The notes: generated from the sequence alone by a model not told the origin. Counted from the stretch's first letter, positions 8,181 to 16,665 are shown. The stretch is DNA of 64,000 nt from Sedimentibacter sp. MB31-C6 (GCF_035934735.1 NZ_CP142396.1:2914001-2978000); one strand, 5' to 3'. Numbers and translations: made by a program.

Positions 8181-9027
8181 AATTGCAATACTAACAGATT
8201 CTTGCTCAGATGTACCTCGAAATTTATTGGAAAGATTTAAAATTTATGAAATGGCACTTAGCATCAACTATAAAGATAAATCTTATCGTGATAGAATTGA
8301 TATTACACCAGAAGAAGTGTATGAAAATCTAAAAAATGAAATTCCTCATACTAGTTTGCCAACTGTTGGAGAAATGCATGAGAAATTAGAACAAATTATA
8401 GCAGATGGATACAATCAAATAATCATTCCTGTAATCTCTTCAGGTTTGAGCGGAACATGCAAAGCAATTGAAATGGTTTGTGAGGATTTTAAGAATATCA
8501 AAACAAAAGTAATTGATACAAAAAATATTGCGCTTGGTTCTGGATTCCTATCAATATATGCAGCTCAATTAGTTGAAAAAAATTTAAACTTTGAGGAAAT
8601 TGTTAAGAAAGTAGAAAATAAAATTGAAAACTCAAATATTTACTACAGTTTACAAACGCTACATTATCTTGTAAAGGGTGGAAGATTAGGCCGTGTAGAA
8701 GGAATGATAGGAAGTATTCTTCAAATCAAGCCTATCATTAGCTGTGACGAAGATGGTATTTATTATACAGTAGAAAAAGTACGAGGAAGAAAACAAAGTA
8801 TTAATAAGATAATAGAAATAGTACAGGATAAAATCAAGGATAAGAAAAATTATTATCTTACCATTTGTCATGGATATGCTCAAGAAGAAGCAGATAAAAT
8901 CAGAGAAAAAATGCAACCATATATAGATAAAGCAACAATATATATGGAAGGACAAATTTCTCCTGCCCTCGGTGTTCATACAGGACCAGGACTTATTGGT
9001 ATTGGATGTTTTAACTTTGACGACTGA
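8173..9027 (+). CDS. DegV family fatty-acid-binding protein
   Basis: A 284-residue DegV/EDD-fold protein. The start is ATGGATAAAATTGC after AAGGAGAG; an 18-residue upstream extension would lie inside the DUF1836 gene and is rejected. Family signatures are IAILTDSCSDVP at the N-terminus, PHTSLPTVGEM near residue 70, PVISSGLSGTC near 95 and YLVKGGRLGRVEG near 170. DegV proteins bind a fatty acid, and in Firmicutes several act as FakB subunits that present fatty acids to the kinase FakA. No fakA gene is visible here, so that role is an inference. Coupling to DUF1836 suggests lipid-linked regulation. Confidence 0.9.
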   Translation: MDKIAILTDSCSDVPRNLLERFKIYEMALSINYKDKSYRDRIDITPEEVYENLKNEIPHTSLPTVGEMHEKLEQIIADGYNQIIIPVISSGLSGTCKAIEMVCEDFKNIKTKVIDTKNIALGSGFLSIYAAQLVEKNLNFEEIVKKVENKIENSNIYYSLQTLHYLVKGGRLGRVEGMIGSILQIKPIISCDEDGIYYTVEKVRGRKQSINKIIEIVQDKIKDKKNYYLTICHGYAQEEADKIREKMQPYIDKATIYMEGQISPALGVHTGPGLIGIGCFNFDD

Positions 9028-9097
9028 TTAAAAAAATAACATTGTATTTAATGGGGCTACAGGTAAAATTAAAAATTATGGCAGAAATGATTTATAA

Positions 9098-9122
9098 AAG
9101 CACCAGCTATAAACTGGTGCTT
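9098..9122. terminator. Bidirectional terminator between convergent genes
   Basis: AAGCACCAG (9098-9106) pairs with CTGGTGCTT (9114-9122), loop CTATAAA. T-rich flanks on both strands fit its position between the convergent degV and phosphatase genes. Confidence 0.8.
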
Positions 9123-9137
9123 CTTTAAATACAATAT

Positions 9138-10532
9138 TTATTTAGTAGGAAGAAGCAATTTTTGACCTATGTTGATTAATTCAGGATTCTTGATTGTTTC
9201 TTTGTTAAGATTGTAAATTTCCATATAACGAGTGCCATTGTCAAGGTGGGTCTTAGCTATATTCCACAAGCAGTCTCCAGAAACAACTATATAGTAAGTA
9301 ACTTCAGAATCTGTTTCTTTAACTTCAGGTTCTTTAACAGGTTCTGTTATAATAGGTTCTTCTATTTTAGGCTCTTCAATTGCAGTTTCTTCAGGAACTA
9401 CAATCTCAACTGATAGCTTTACTTTAAGTGTATTAATTTCAGTTGAAGTCATACCTATTTTTAATAAGTAGTCTTCTGCAGCTTTAGAAAGGTCAACTTC
9501 TGAAATGTCAGAATCTTTTTCTAAGCCGCAAACAACTGTAGTTAAGGATGCTAAAATATTGCTTTCTGCTATTGATTTGTGTTGTTCGCTTCCTACTTCA
9601 ACCTTATAATAGTTTTCATATGTAGTCATGTAATCAGCAACAACTTCATCAAGAGTTGCGCCCATTAAACATTCTAATACCGCACTTACAAAGCCAGCAC
9701 GATCTTTGCCTTCAGTGCAGTGGATTAAATAAGGTCCATCATTATTATTTAAAAAACGTAATCCTTTTGTTAATTTTTTACCGAAATCTTCTCCTGCGAT
9801 ATCAACTCCCATATAAAGACTTATAACGTTGCCTTCATCATATAGAGATTTGTAATATTCAGAATTAAAGTTTTCTGATGCTATGTATCCGTTAATTTCT
9901 TCTTCTGAATCAGCTAAGTTTAGAACTGTATTTATTCCTACAGATTCAGCTAATTTATCAGCATAGGCCGCTCTTCCTAATTCATTGTTAATTGGGCTTG
10001 AGCTTCTGTATAATATTGATGGGTTAATTCCAGTTGTAGAAATATTACGGAAATTAGCAAATACAGAATCTGTTGAATAATCAGAACGAGTATTAGTACG
10101 TGTTAGTTGACGAAGAAGATATTCTCCGAGATAACCTTCCTTTTCAGATAAAGAGAACGTTAATGTATCGCCAACATTTACATTGTAAGTTGTTGAAAAG
10201 TCACCCATATTGATTGCAACAACTAATAAATCACCTTCTTTGTCGTCACGAACTACAAGACTTCCTGTATCAACATCACTATATGATGTACAGAAAGGTA
10301 TTTCTAAAACATGATCATCAATTGTAACTTCAAGAATATCCCCTAATTCATAACCAACATCATATAATGTCTTAGGCTGAATATCCATTGTAAGATTGCC
10401 GTACTTCTGCACCTCTTTAACAGTACCATTTACAACTGTAGAACCTTTTTCAGCAGCATTGGCAGTAATAGTAAGTGAAAATACCATAACAAAAACCAAA
10501 AGCAAAGAAATAATTTTTTTAGTTTGTTTCAT
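9138..10532 (-). CDS. Secreted tyrosine-type phosphatase with LysM domain
   Basis: A 464-residue exported protein. Residues 1-27 are a signal peptide ending TANAA. Residues about 30-150 (NGTVKEVQKYGNLTMDI and onward) look like the C-terminal beta-barrel domain of SAM hydroxide adenosyltransferases. Residues about 165-380 form a Y_phosphatase3-type domain with the CX5R loop HCTEGKDRAG, with the catalytic Cys near 272. An acidic Pro/Glu-rich linker follows (about 395-415). A single LysM domain (YIVVSGDCLWNIAKTH to GQKLLLP) ends the protein and would anchor it to peptidoglycan. It is probably cell-wall bound and may act on phosphoproteins or other phosphate esters. The RBS is AGGAGGAG. Confidence 0.85.
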   Translation of the reverse strand: MKQTKKIISLLLVFVMVFSLTITANAAEKGSTVVNGTVKEVQKYGNLTMDIQPKTLYDVGYELGDILEVTIDDHVLEIPFCTSYSDVDTGSLVVRDDKEGDLLVVAINMGDFSTTYNVNVGDTLTFSLSEKEGYLGEYLLRQLTRTNTRSDYSTDSVFANFRNISTTGINPSILYRSSSPINNELGRAAYADKLAESVGINTVLNLADSEEEINGYIASENFNSEYYKSLYDEGNVISLYMGVDIAGEDFGKKLTKGLRFLNNNDGPYLIHCTEGKDRAGFVSAVLECLMGATLDEVVADYMTTYENYYKVEVGSEQHKSIAESNILASLTTVVCGLEKDSDISEVDLSKAAEDYLLKIGMTSTEINTLKVKLSVEIVVPEETAIEEPKIEEPIITEPVKEPEVKETDSEVTYYIVVSGDCLWNIAKTHLDNGTRYMEIYNLNKETIKNPELINIGQKLLLPTK

Positions 10533-10558
10533 GTTCTCCTCCTATTATAAGAATTATC

Positions 10559-10591
10559 ATCAGCGATTAGCTGATAATTTATTTCATTATA
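10559..10591 (-). promoter_or_regulatory. Promoter -10 and 5' hairpin of phosphatase gene
   Basis: On the minus strand an extended -10 (TGCTATAAT, core at 10586-10591) has only a poor -35. A short inverted repeat (ATCAGC/GCTGAT at 10559-10575, 5-base loop) would lie at the very 5' end of the transcript. It could be an operator or an mRNA-stabilising hairpin. Confidence 0.4.
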
Positions 10592-10690
10592 GCACTTATT
10601 GAAAAATATTACCATATTAAACAAAAATAGTATAAATAAAGAAGCTGAGATTAAACACCTCAACCGCTTTAATATATCAAATTTTAAACG

Positions 10691-11875
10691 CTAATAATGA
10701 CATTTATTCTTACTATGTCTATCAGTGTCATCATAACAACATGAGTTAAAATAGCGTGGATTTACATATTTGCCACAAGGATAGTATTTTCCCATAACTT
10801 CTGGAGGAACAATTTGACCTTCAGGTATATTCTTTGCTGTATAAGAGAAATTTTGAGATACCTGATTATTTCTGTACATAAGGTATAGAGGAATTAATGG
10901 TAGATTACTAGCATCAATCCAATTAAATTCATTTTCAGCTGTTACGAAAGACGGACGTGGTGCACCAAAACTTATAACAAGGTTTACATAGCCGTTTTTA
11001 TCAATAACAGCCTGAAAATCGCTTATTGTGTAAAGTCCCAAAAGTCCTACTCGTGATACAAAAGATATACTCCAGTATCGCATATCTTCATTTCCTATGA
11101 GTCCGGTATTATGATAAGTGTCAGGGAATTTAGGTGCCTTCCATCTAATGAATAGCAACTCACATGAGTCTCTTTGTATTTGTTCAGAAATCATATATAT
11201 TGTATTTAAATCAGGTTGTAATAATCGTGTTGCGATAATTCCTATACGATTCCATGCTATATCACAATCTTGTCCTACTGTTTCACAACAACAACGCTTA
11301 ATTATAACTTCTTTATCATTAACACTTGTAGGGTTTAATGGATTATAAGGGTCAGTAGTATTAATAAACCTATTAATGTTTGTATTTTTGTAATCCTTTT
11401 TTGCAGTGCAGTAGGTTATTTTAGGAAGCCCAACACCACCTGTTTTATCATAGCCAATGCTTGGAACATAAATTCTAAGTCCAATAAGTCCAAAGCTGTT
11501 TTGTGTGCCATCTTTTAAAGTTCCAGCATAAAATACATTATTTCCTGCTTCTGGAACAAAATGCTCTGAACCCTGAGGAGGTGCAGTAGAACGAATTTTT
11601 ATAGTGTAATTACGATTGTCTGCATTCCAGTTAGCGCCAGGTAAAAAAGGATTGGTACTTCCAGGGTCAGGAATTAAAGCTTTATCAGATGCTGTGACTA
11701 TGACATTGTCTAACTGACCAGCTAAAGTAAATGACATATATCTTGCATAGGGGAATTGCCCTTTAATAATAATTTCAAGCTCTGGGTCCACTTCATAAGG
11801 AAAGGTATAGTAACTTGCATTAAAATCTCCTAACATCAGCAAAGAGTTATTAGGTTGCTGAATCCAATTTTGCAT
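10691..11875 (-). CDS. Unknown Cys-rich protein, possibly sporulation-linked
   Basis: A 394-residue protein of unrecognised family with no signal peptide and no membrane segment. It is rich in Asn, Pro, Tyr and Gly and looks beta-rich. Residues about 45-135 (YARYMSFTLAG, NRNYTIKIRS, LRIYVPS) faintly resemble the beta-sandwich of DUF1214-like proteins; this is weak. Cysteines cluster as CCCETVGQDC near residue 200 and in a C-terminal tail (CGKYVNPRYFNSCCYDD, ending KNKCHY), as in cross-linked coat or surface proteins. The start is the ATG seven bases after AGGAGT; a GTG three codons upstream overlaps that site. A sigma-K-like promoter precedes it. It stands alone between the phosphatase gene and a divergent GNAT. 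Confidence 0.7.
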   Translation of the reverse strand: MQNWIQQPNNSLLMLGDFNASYYTFPYEVDPELEIIIKGQFPYARYMSFTLAGQLDNVIVTASDKALIPDPGSTNPFLPGANWNADNRNYTIKIRSTAPPQGSEHFVPEAGNNVFYAGTLKDGTQNSFGLIGLRIYVPSIGYDKTGGVGLPKITYCTAKKDYKNTNINRFINTTDPYNPLNPTSVNDKEVIIKRCCCETVGQDCDIAWNRIGIIATRLLQPDLNTIYMISEQIQRDSCELLFIRWKAPKFPDTYHNTGLIGNEDMRYWSISFVSRVGLLGLYTISDFQAVIDKNGYVNLVISFGAPRPSFVTAENEFNWIDASNLPLIPLYLMYRNNQVSQNFSYTAKNIPEGQIVPPEVMGKYYPCGKYVNPRYFNSCCYDDTDRHSKNKCHY

Positions 11876-11904
11876 GAAAAACACTCCTATATATTTTTTT
11901 AGTT

Positions 11905-11932
11905 TATTATATGTAAGGCTTGACCATGCGTG
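11905..11932 (-). promoter_or_regulatory. Sigma-K-like promoter
   Basis: On the minus strand CAC (11930-11932), 16 bp, then CATATAATA (11905-11913) fits the mother-cell sigma-K pattern AC-N16/17-CATAnnnTA, about 30 bp before the start codon. The same bases contain TATAAT without a good -35, so a vegetative promoter is an alternative. Confidence 0.45.
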
Positions 11933-12012
11933 ATTGTAAAATTACTATTTTTAAAGTAAAATACTAAAATACAAATGATTGCTCAAATTTAAAGATTTTT
12001 CGTTTCTAAAGT

Positions 12013-12041
12013 TTGCCATTTAATTGTTAATTAGTTATAAT
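12013..12041 (+). promoter_or_regulatory. Promoter of second GNAT gene (duplicated module)
   Basis: TTGCCA (12013-12018), 17 bp, TATAAT (12036-12041). It is embedded in a 43-bp segment homologous to the promoter at 6814-6856. Confidence 0.75.
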
Positions 12042-12060
12042 TAAATAGGAGGTGTAGACA

Positions 12061-12594
12061 ATGAAGTATTATAGAAAATTAGTGGGGAAAAAAGTATATT
12101 TATCACCAATGAATGCGGAGGATGTTGAGGTTTACATTAAGTGGCTTAATGATTTTGCTGTGACTGACGGATTAGGAACTTCTAATAAGATAGTTTCATT
12201 GGAAGATGAAAAAGAATGGATTTCTCAAAATTCAAATCAATATCAATTCGCAATAGTTAGATTAGAAGATGATCAATTAATTGGTAATTGTGGGTTTCAT
12301 GCGATTGATCATCTAAGACAATGCTCTGATGTAGGTTTATTTATTGGAGATGAGGAAAACCGAAATAAAGGCTATGGGAAGGAAGTTCTTAATTTATTGC
12401 TAGACTATGGTTTTTATTATATGAATTTAAACAATATAATGCTAAAGGTATTTTCATTTAATGAAAGGGCTATTAATTGTTATAAAAATGTTGGTTTTAA
12501 AGAAATAGGAAGAAGAAGGCAGTCTTATTATTTAAAAGGTAAATTTTATGATGAAGTTTTTATGGATAAATTAAGAGATGAGCATTTTATGTAA
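12061..12594 (+). CDS. GNAT acetyltransferase, RimJ/RimL-like
   Basis: A 177-residue acetyltransferase of the RimJ/RimL (Acetyltransf_3) branch. It begins with the typical LVGKKVYLSPMNAEDVEVYIKW strand. The acetyl-CoA-binding loop is ENRNKGYGKEVL near residue 105. NERAINCYKNVGFKEIGRRRQSYYLKGKFYDEVFMDKL is the usual C-terminal end. Members acetylate protein N-termini, aminoglycosides or polyamines; the substrate here is unknown. It is preceded by AGGAGGTG and the duplicated promoter, and followed 39 bp later by a P-loop protein, with which it may be cotranscribed. Confidence 0.88.
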   Translation: MKYYRKLVGKKVYLSPMNAEDVEVYIKWLNDFAVTDGLGTSNKIVSLEDEKEWISQNSNQYQFAIVRLEDDQLIGNCGFHAIDHLRQCSDVGLFIGDEENRNKGYGKEVLNLLLDYGFYYMNLNNIMLKVFSFNERAINCYKNVGFKEIGRRRQSYYLKGKFYDEVFMDKLRDEHFM

Positions 12595-12633
12595 ATTTGT
12601 ATTAATTCAATATACTTATTATTAGAGGTAGAA

Positions 12634-13149
12634 ATGAAAATTGCAATAATCGGTTACAGTGGTTCTGGGAAGTCAACTTTAGCAAGATTATTAGGAGACT
12701 TTTATAACTATCCTGTTTTATATTTGGATAAAATTCAATTTAAAGCAAATTGGATAGAACGAGATGAAGAAACAGCCAAAATCAAGGTTAAAGAGTTTAT
12801 GGACAATAATGATAACTGGATTATTGACGGTAATTATACAAAGCTCCTCAGGGAGCAAAGGCTGGAAGAAGCAGATATCATTATATTTATGTGCTTTTCA
12901 AGGTTGATTTGTTTGTGTCAGGCATATAATAGATATAAGAAGTATAAGGGGAAAACCCGTGAAAGTATGGCTGCTGGTTGTAACGAAAAATTTGATTATG
13001 AATTTATCAAATGGATTTTATTAAATGGAAGATCGAAAAATAAGAAAAAACAATACACCGAAACAATTCAGAAGTATAATAATAAAATTGTAATACTAAA
13101 AAACAAGAAAGAAGTAGCTTTATTTTTAGAGGAATTAAAGTATGAATAA
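12634..13149 (+). CDS. P-loop kinase-like protein (FlaR/topology modulation family)
   Basis: A 171-residue adenylate-kinase-like P-loop protein. Walker A is GYSGSGKSTLA at residues 7-17. DKIQFKANWIERDEE and NDNWIIDGNYTK match the family labelled DNA topology modulation protein FlaR, as does ADIIIFMCFSRLICLCQAYNRY. The label is historical and the real substrate of these small NTP-binding proteins is unclear; nucleotide or small-molecule kinase activity is the usual guess. It follows the second GNAT gene closely (AGAGGTAG site). Confidence 0.8.
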   Translation: MKIAIIGYSGSGKSTLARLLGDFYNYPVLYLDKIQFKANWIERDEETAKIKVKEFMDNNDNWIIDGNYTKLLREQRLEEADIIIFMCFSRLICLCQAYNRYKKYKGKTRESMAAGCNEKFDYEFIKWILLNGRSKNKKKQYTETIQKYNNKIVILKNKKEVALFLEELKYE

Positions 13150-13162
13150 TTATAGCACCATA

Positions 13163-13191
13163 TTGTTCCAATGAAGTGTTTGTGATATAAT
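13163..13191 (+). promoter_or_regulatory. Promoter of AAA ATPase gene
   Basis: TTGTTC (13163-13168), 17 bp, TATAAT (13186-13191), 25 bp before the start codon at 13217. Confidence 0.65.
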
Positions 13192-13216
13192 AAACTAAAA
13201 AGATTAGGAAGAACAT

Positions 13217-14074
13217 ATGATTTATTTGAAAGCTTTTAAATTTCCAAATGAAGATTTGGAATTCAATTTTTTTATGGGAATAAGAAGAACATGTTATGAC
13301 TCGTTTTATCCTTTTAAGATATTATCGAAAAATGGTTTTGAAAAAATCGATTTTGAACCAGTTACTATTTTATATGGTGGCAATGGTTCAGGAAAAACAA
13401 CAGCATTAAATGTAATAGCTGAAAAAGCAGGAATCAATCGTGATTCTGTTTATAATAAATCTAATTTTTTTGTTGATTATGTTAATATGTGTGATATGAA
13501 AGTTTCCGGTAGTAAAATACCTGATCACAGCAGTATTATTACAAGTGATGATGTGTTCGACTATTTATTAAATATTCGAAACCTTAACGAAGGAATTGAT
13601 TTAAAAAGAGAAGAACTTTTTGATGAATATTTGCATTCAAAATATTCAGAATTTCAACTTAAGTCAATGGAGGATTATGAGCAATTAAAAAAAGTAAATA
13701 ATGCTAGAAGTAAAACTCAATCACGCTTTGTAAGAAACGAACTCATGAATAATGTTCGAGAGTATTCTAATGGAGAAAGTGCCTTTAAATATTTTACTGA
13801 AAAAATCGAAGAAAATGGTCTTTATTTATTAGACGAACCTGAAAACAGCTTGTCACCAAAACGGCAGTTGGAATTAATGAAATTTATTGAAGATTCTGCA
13901 AGGTTTATGGGATGTCAATTTATAATTTCAACACACTCACCATTTCTTCTTTCCATGCATGGTGCTAAAATATATGACCTTGATGAAAATCCTGTTGATG
14001 TTAAGCATTGGACAGAGTTAGAAAATGTACGAATATATTATGAGTTTTTCAAAAGGTTTGAGAATGAATTTTAA
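13217..14074 (+). CDS. AAA-type ABC/SMC-like ATPase
   Basis: A 285-residue ATPase of the AAA_21/AAA_15 type. Walker A is GGNGSGKTTAL near residue 54, the signature-like segment is EYSNGESAFKYF near 175, Walker B is GLYLLDEPENSLSP near 203, and the switch is IISTHSPFLLSM near 240. It lacks membrane segments and a partner permease, so it is not a transporter subunit. Similar single-domain ATPases occur as stand-alone genes and in defence modules, but no nuclease or effector gene lies next to it. The function is unknown. The next gene starts 50 bp downstream with its own strong RBS. Confidence 0.85.
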   Translation: MIYLKAFKFPNEDLEFNFFMGIRRTCYDSFYPFKILSKNGFEKIDFEPVTILYGGNGSGKTTALNVIAEKAGINRDSVYNKSNFFVDYVNMCDMKVSGSKIPDHSSIITSDDVFDYLLNIRNLNEGIDLKREELFDEYLHSKYSEFQLKSMEDYEQLKKVNNARSKTQSRFVRNELMNNVREYSNGESAFKYFTEKIEENGLYLLDEPENSLSPKRQLELMKFIEDSARFMGCQFIISTHSPFLLSMHGAKIYDLDENPVDVKHWTELENVRIYYEFFKRFENEF

Positions 14075-14124
14075 TAGAGTTTTGTACTTATAATGATGTA
14101 ACAGAATATTGAGGAGGCAACAAA

Positions 14125-15567
14125 ATGAGTAGTATTAAAAGTATTTTAAACAACAAGAAACCATCATTTTGGATATTTGCAGCAGTAATTGTTATTGTAG
14201 TCAGTATTGCTATTTCACTAGGAACAAATCCGATAATGGTTGAAGAATATCAATTTCCATTAACAGTTGAGGATATAGAAAAAGTATTAACTGAACAAAA
14301 ATTAGACTGGTATATCAAAGAGCATAATGGTGATGACACAAGAGATATTTTCACATTAACTAATGATGATAATATAACTTTTGGCATTAATTCTTATATT
14401 AGAGAAAACAAAAAAGTTTTAAATTTGTCATGGTATTTACCTAGTAATCTTACAGCTGATGAAGTTGAAAATTTTTATTATAATGAATTATCAAGAAATT
14501 TTAAATTGCCTGGTATCATTTATGGCAATAAAAAGAAAATGGATAAAGCCTTAAGTAAACTATTGGATTATTATCTTAATGAAGAAAATTATGAGAATGG
14601 TTTATATTGGAATAAACGAGTAGGAGATGATCATTTAAGAGTTTCAATTAATAATGAAAATAGAATCGTATCATTGCAGATTATACCTAACGAGTTATAT
14701 GAGGATTATTTAAGAGCATTAAATGATTCTTGGAAAAGAACTGCTGAAGTTGATAATATAAAAATATTTAACAGTACGGTAGCAGATATGAAAGAAGGCA
14801 TTCCGCCTGTTAATGATATTGATATTTTTTCTAAACATTTTATTATACACGGTAATTTAGAAGATATTAACGAATTAAAAAAAGTTCCAGAATCATTGAA
14901 AAATATAAAGTCTAAGTTTTTAATGCCGAATAAAGATAAATATTTGAATGCTAAATTGGTTGACAATACAGGCAGTGTTAATGTATTCTTACAAATGAAT
15001 TCATTAAACTCGGAAGAATTAAATTCAAAACGTAATCACCATGTTGCAATGTTTTATTATAACAATGAACCATTTTATGTTGTTCGTTTTAGTGTACTGT
15101 ATTCTGAAGAAATGAGAGCTGAAGAAATAGCAAAAGATTTTATTATGGATTTGTATACTGTAGATGCAAAAGAAACTGATAATTATGAATCTATATTAAA
15201 TATGAATACTGTAGATGCTAAAGCTTTAACTGAAGCAACACAGATTAACGATGAGGTTTTGAAATCATTAATGACAGTTGATGCATATGATACTCTATTA
15301 AATAACAGAGAGAATTTATTGTTTGCTCAAGCATGTTATAAGGGGAATTATACAATGCGAGTCGCAGAAATACAACTGTCAGAAAATAAAAATAATATTG
15401 AAAACAATGAATCAGGCTATAATTTTGAAGTATTATTAAATATTATTTTAAATGATGGTACAGTGCGTAAAAATACAGCAAAAGGATTAATAGAACTTGA
15501 TAATATTGATGATATCTGGAAAGTAACAGGATACAGAAATATAATTCCAGATTTTATCATGGATTAG
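14125..15567 (+). CDS. Orphan BlaR1-like sensor tail, membrane anchored
   Basis: A 480-residue protein with one N-terminal membrane helix (about 13-33) and a large, probably extracytoplasmic, domain. The opening IKSILNNKKPSFWIFAAVIV closely resembles the last transmembrane segment of clostridial BlaR1/M56 metallopeptidase proteins (consensus LNYKKPxFWxxxxAVI), but the upstream four-helix M56 protease part with HEXXH is absent. The last ~130 residues form a DUF4829-like fold (LNIILNDGTVRKNTAKGLIELDNIDDIWKVTGY). A good GGAGG site precedes its own ATG, so it is expressed as it stands. No adjacent BlaI-type regulator is seen. A signal-sensing or lipoprotein-like role is inference. Confidence 0.65.
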   Translation: MSSIKSILNNKKPSFWIFAAVIVIVVSIAISLGTNPIMVEEYQFPLTVEDIEKVLTEQKLDWYIKEHNGDDTRDIFTLTNDDNITFGINSYIRENKKVLNLSWYLPSNLTADEVENFYYNELSRNFKLPGIIYGNKKKMDKALSKLLDYYLNEENYENGLYWNKRVGDDHLRVSINNENRIVSLQIIPNELYEDYLRALNDSWKRTAEVDNIKIFNSTVADMKEGIPPVNDIDIFSKHFIIHGNLEDINELKKVPESLKNIKSKFLMPNKDKYLNAKLVDNTGSVNVFLQMNSLNSEELNSKRNHHVAMFYYNNEPFYVVRFSVLYSEEMRAEEIAKDFIMDLYTVDAKETDNYESILNMNTVDAKALTEATQINDEVLKSLMTVDAYDTLLNNRENLLFAQACYKGNYTMRVAEIQLSENKNNIENNESGYNFEVLLNIILNDGTVRKNTAKGLIELDNIDDIWKVTGYRNIIPDFIMD

Positions 15568-15582
15568 AAAGGAAGTAAATAC

Positions 15583-16629
15583 TTGAATACAGTGATATAT
15601 ACAGACGCTAGGGATGATTTTTTTTTCATAGATGTTAGAAGTCCCTCAGAATATAAAGAAGATACAATAAAGGGTGCAATTAACATACCACTTTTAAATG
15701 ATGACGAAAGAAAACAAGTTGGGACTACTTATGTTCAGTTAGGAAAAACTAAAGCTAAAAGACTTGGGGTCAATTTAATTTCACCAAAGTTACCTGATAT
15801 ATTTGAACAGGTATTAGAATTAAAATATAAATACGGTAAAATAGCAGCCTTTTGTGCAAGAGGAGGTTACAGGAGTACATTTTTTGCTTCTATTTTCAGT
15901 TCAATAGGAATTCCAATTTATCAGCTTGAAGGTGGATATAAAAGTTATCGCAGGGAAGTTATAAATGCTCTTCCTAATCTGAATGAAAAAATTAATTATA
16001 TAGTTCTTAACGGAAATACAGGAGTTGGAAAAACAGATATACTAAAAAATTTAGAAAAACTTGGATGTTCGGTATTAGATTTAGAAGGAGCTGCTAATCA
16101 TAGAGGTTCAATTCTTGGAGGCATAGGTTTAGGAAAAAGCAATTCACAAAAGAAATTTGAAACAAATATATATGAACAGTTGAGAAAAGCAAAGAATGGC
16201 TATGTATTTGTTGAAGCTGAGAGTAATAAAATTGGCCGAGTTACAGTACCAAAATTCATCTCTGATAAATTGAGGCAGGGTATACAGGTTTTCATCGATG
16301 CGGATATAGAGCATAGAATTGAAAACTTGAAAAAAGATTATATTTTAAATGAAAATTGGAAAGAAGAATCTATTAGTGCCATAGATAAGCTTAATAAATA
16401 TATATCAAAAGAAAAAATTGAAATATTGAAGCAAGAAATTGTGTTGGGTAATTTTGATTTTGTTTCAAACGAACTGATGAAAAAGTATTATGATCCTATG
16501 TATAATTTTAAGTCTGACAAAATAAAATATTCGAGAAAATTCAAGGTAAAAACAAACAGTGATGAAATTTCAAAGGATATATTAAAATGGTACAATGATT
16601 ATGTAGAGAACCCTAATAAAGAAGGTTAA
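15583..16629 (+). CDS. mnmH: tRNA 2-selenouridine synthase MnmH/SelU
   Basis: A 348-residue enzyme that converts 2-thiouridine at tRNA wobble position 34 to 2-selenouridine with selenophosphate. An N-terminal rhodanese domain begins FIDVRSPSEYKEDTIKGAINIP, and its active-site loop FCARGGYRS places the catalytic Cys at residue 91. A C-terminal P-loop domain has GNTGVGKTDIL near 144, followed by LDLEGAANHRGSILGGIG. Length and domain order match the family. The start is TTG at 15583, seven bases after AAAGGAAG; no nearby ATG fits. The gene implies selenophosphate synthesis (selD) elsewhere in the genome. It lies 15 bp after the BlaR1-like gene. Confidence 0.95.
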   Translation: MNTVIYTDARDDFFFIDVRSPSEYKEDTIKGAINIPLLNDDERKQVGTTYVQLGKTKAKRLGVNLISPKLPDIFEQVLELKYKYGKIAAFCARGGYRSTFFASIFSSIGIPIYQLEGGYKSYRREVINALPNLNEKINYIVLNGNTGVGKTDILKNLEKLGCSVLDLEGAANHRGSILGGIGLGKSNSQKKFETNIYEQLRKAKNGYVFVEAESNKIGRVTVPKFISDKLRQGIQVFIDADIEHRIENLKKDYILNENWKEESISAIDKLNKYISKEKIEILKQEIVLGNFDFVSNELMKKYYDPMYNFKSDKIKYSRKFKVKTNSDEISKDILKWYNDYVENPNKEG

Positions 16630-16665
16630 TCGGCTTTGTAAAATATATCTAAAAAGGTGAACTTG

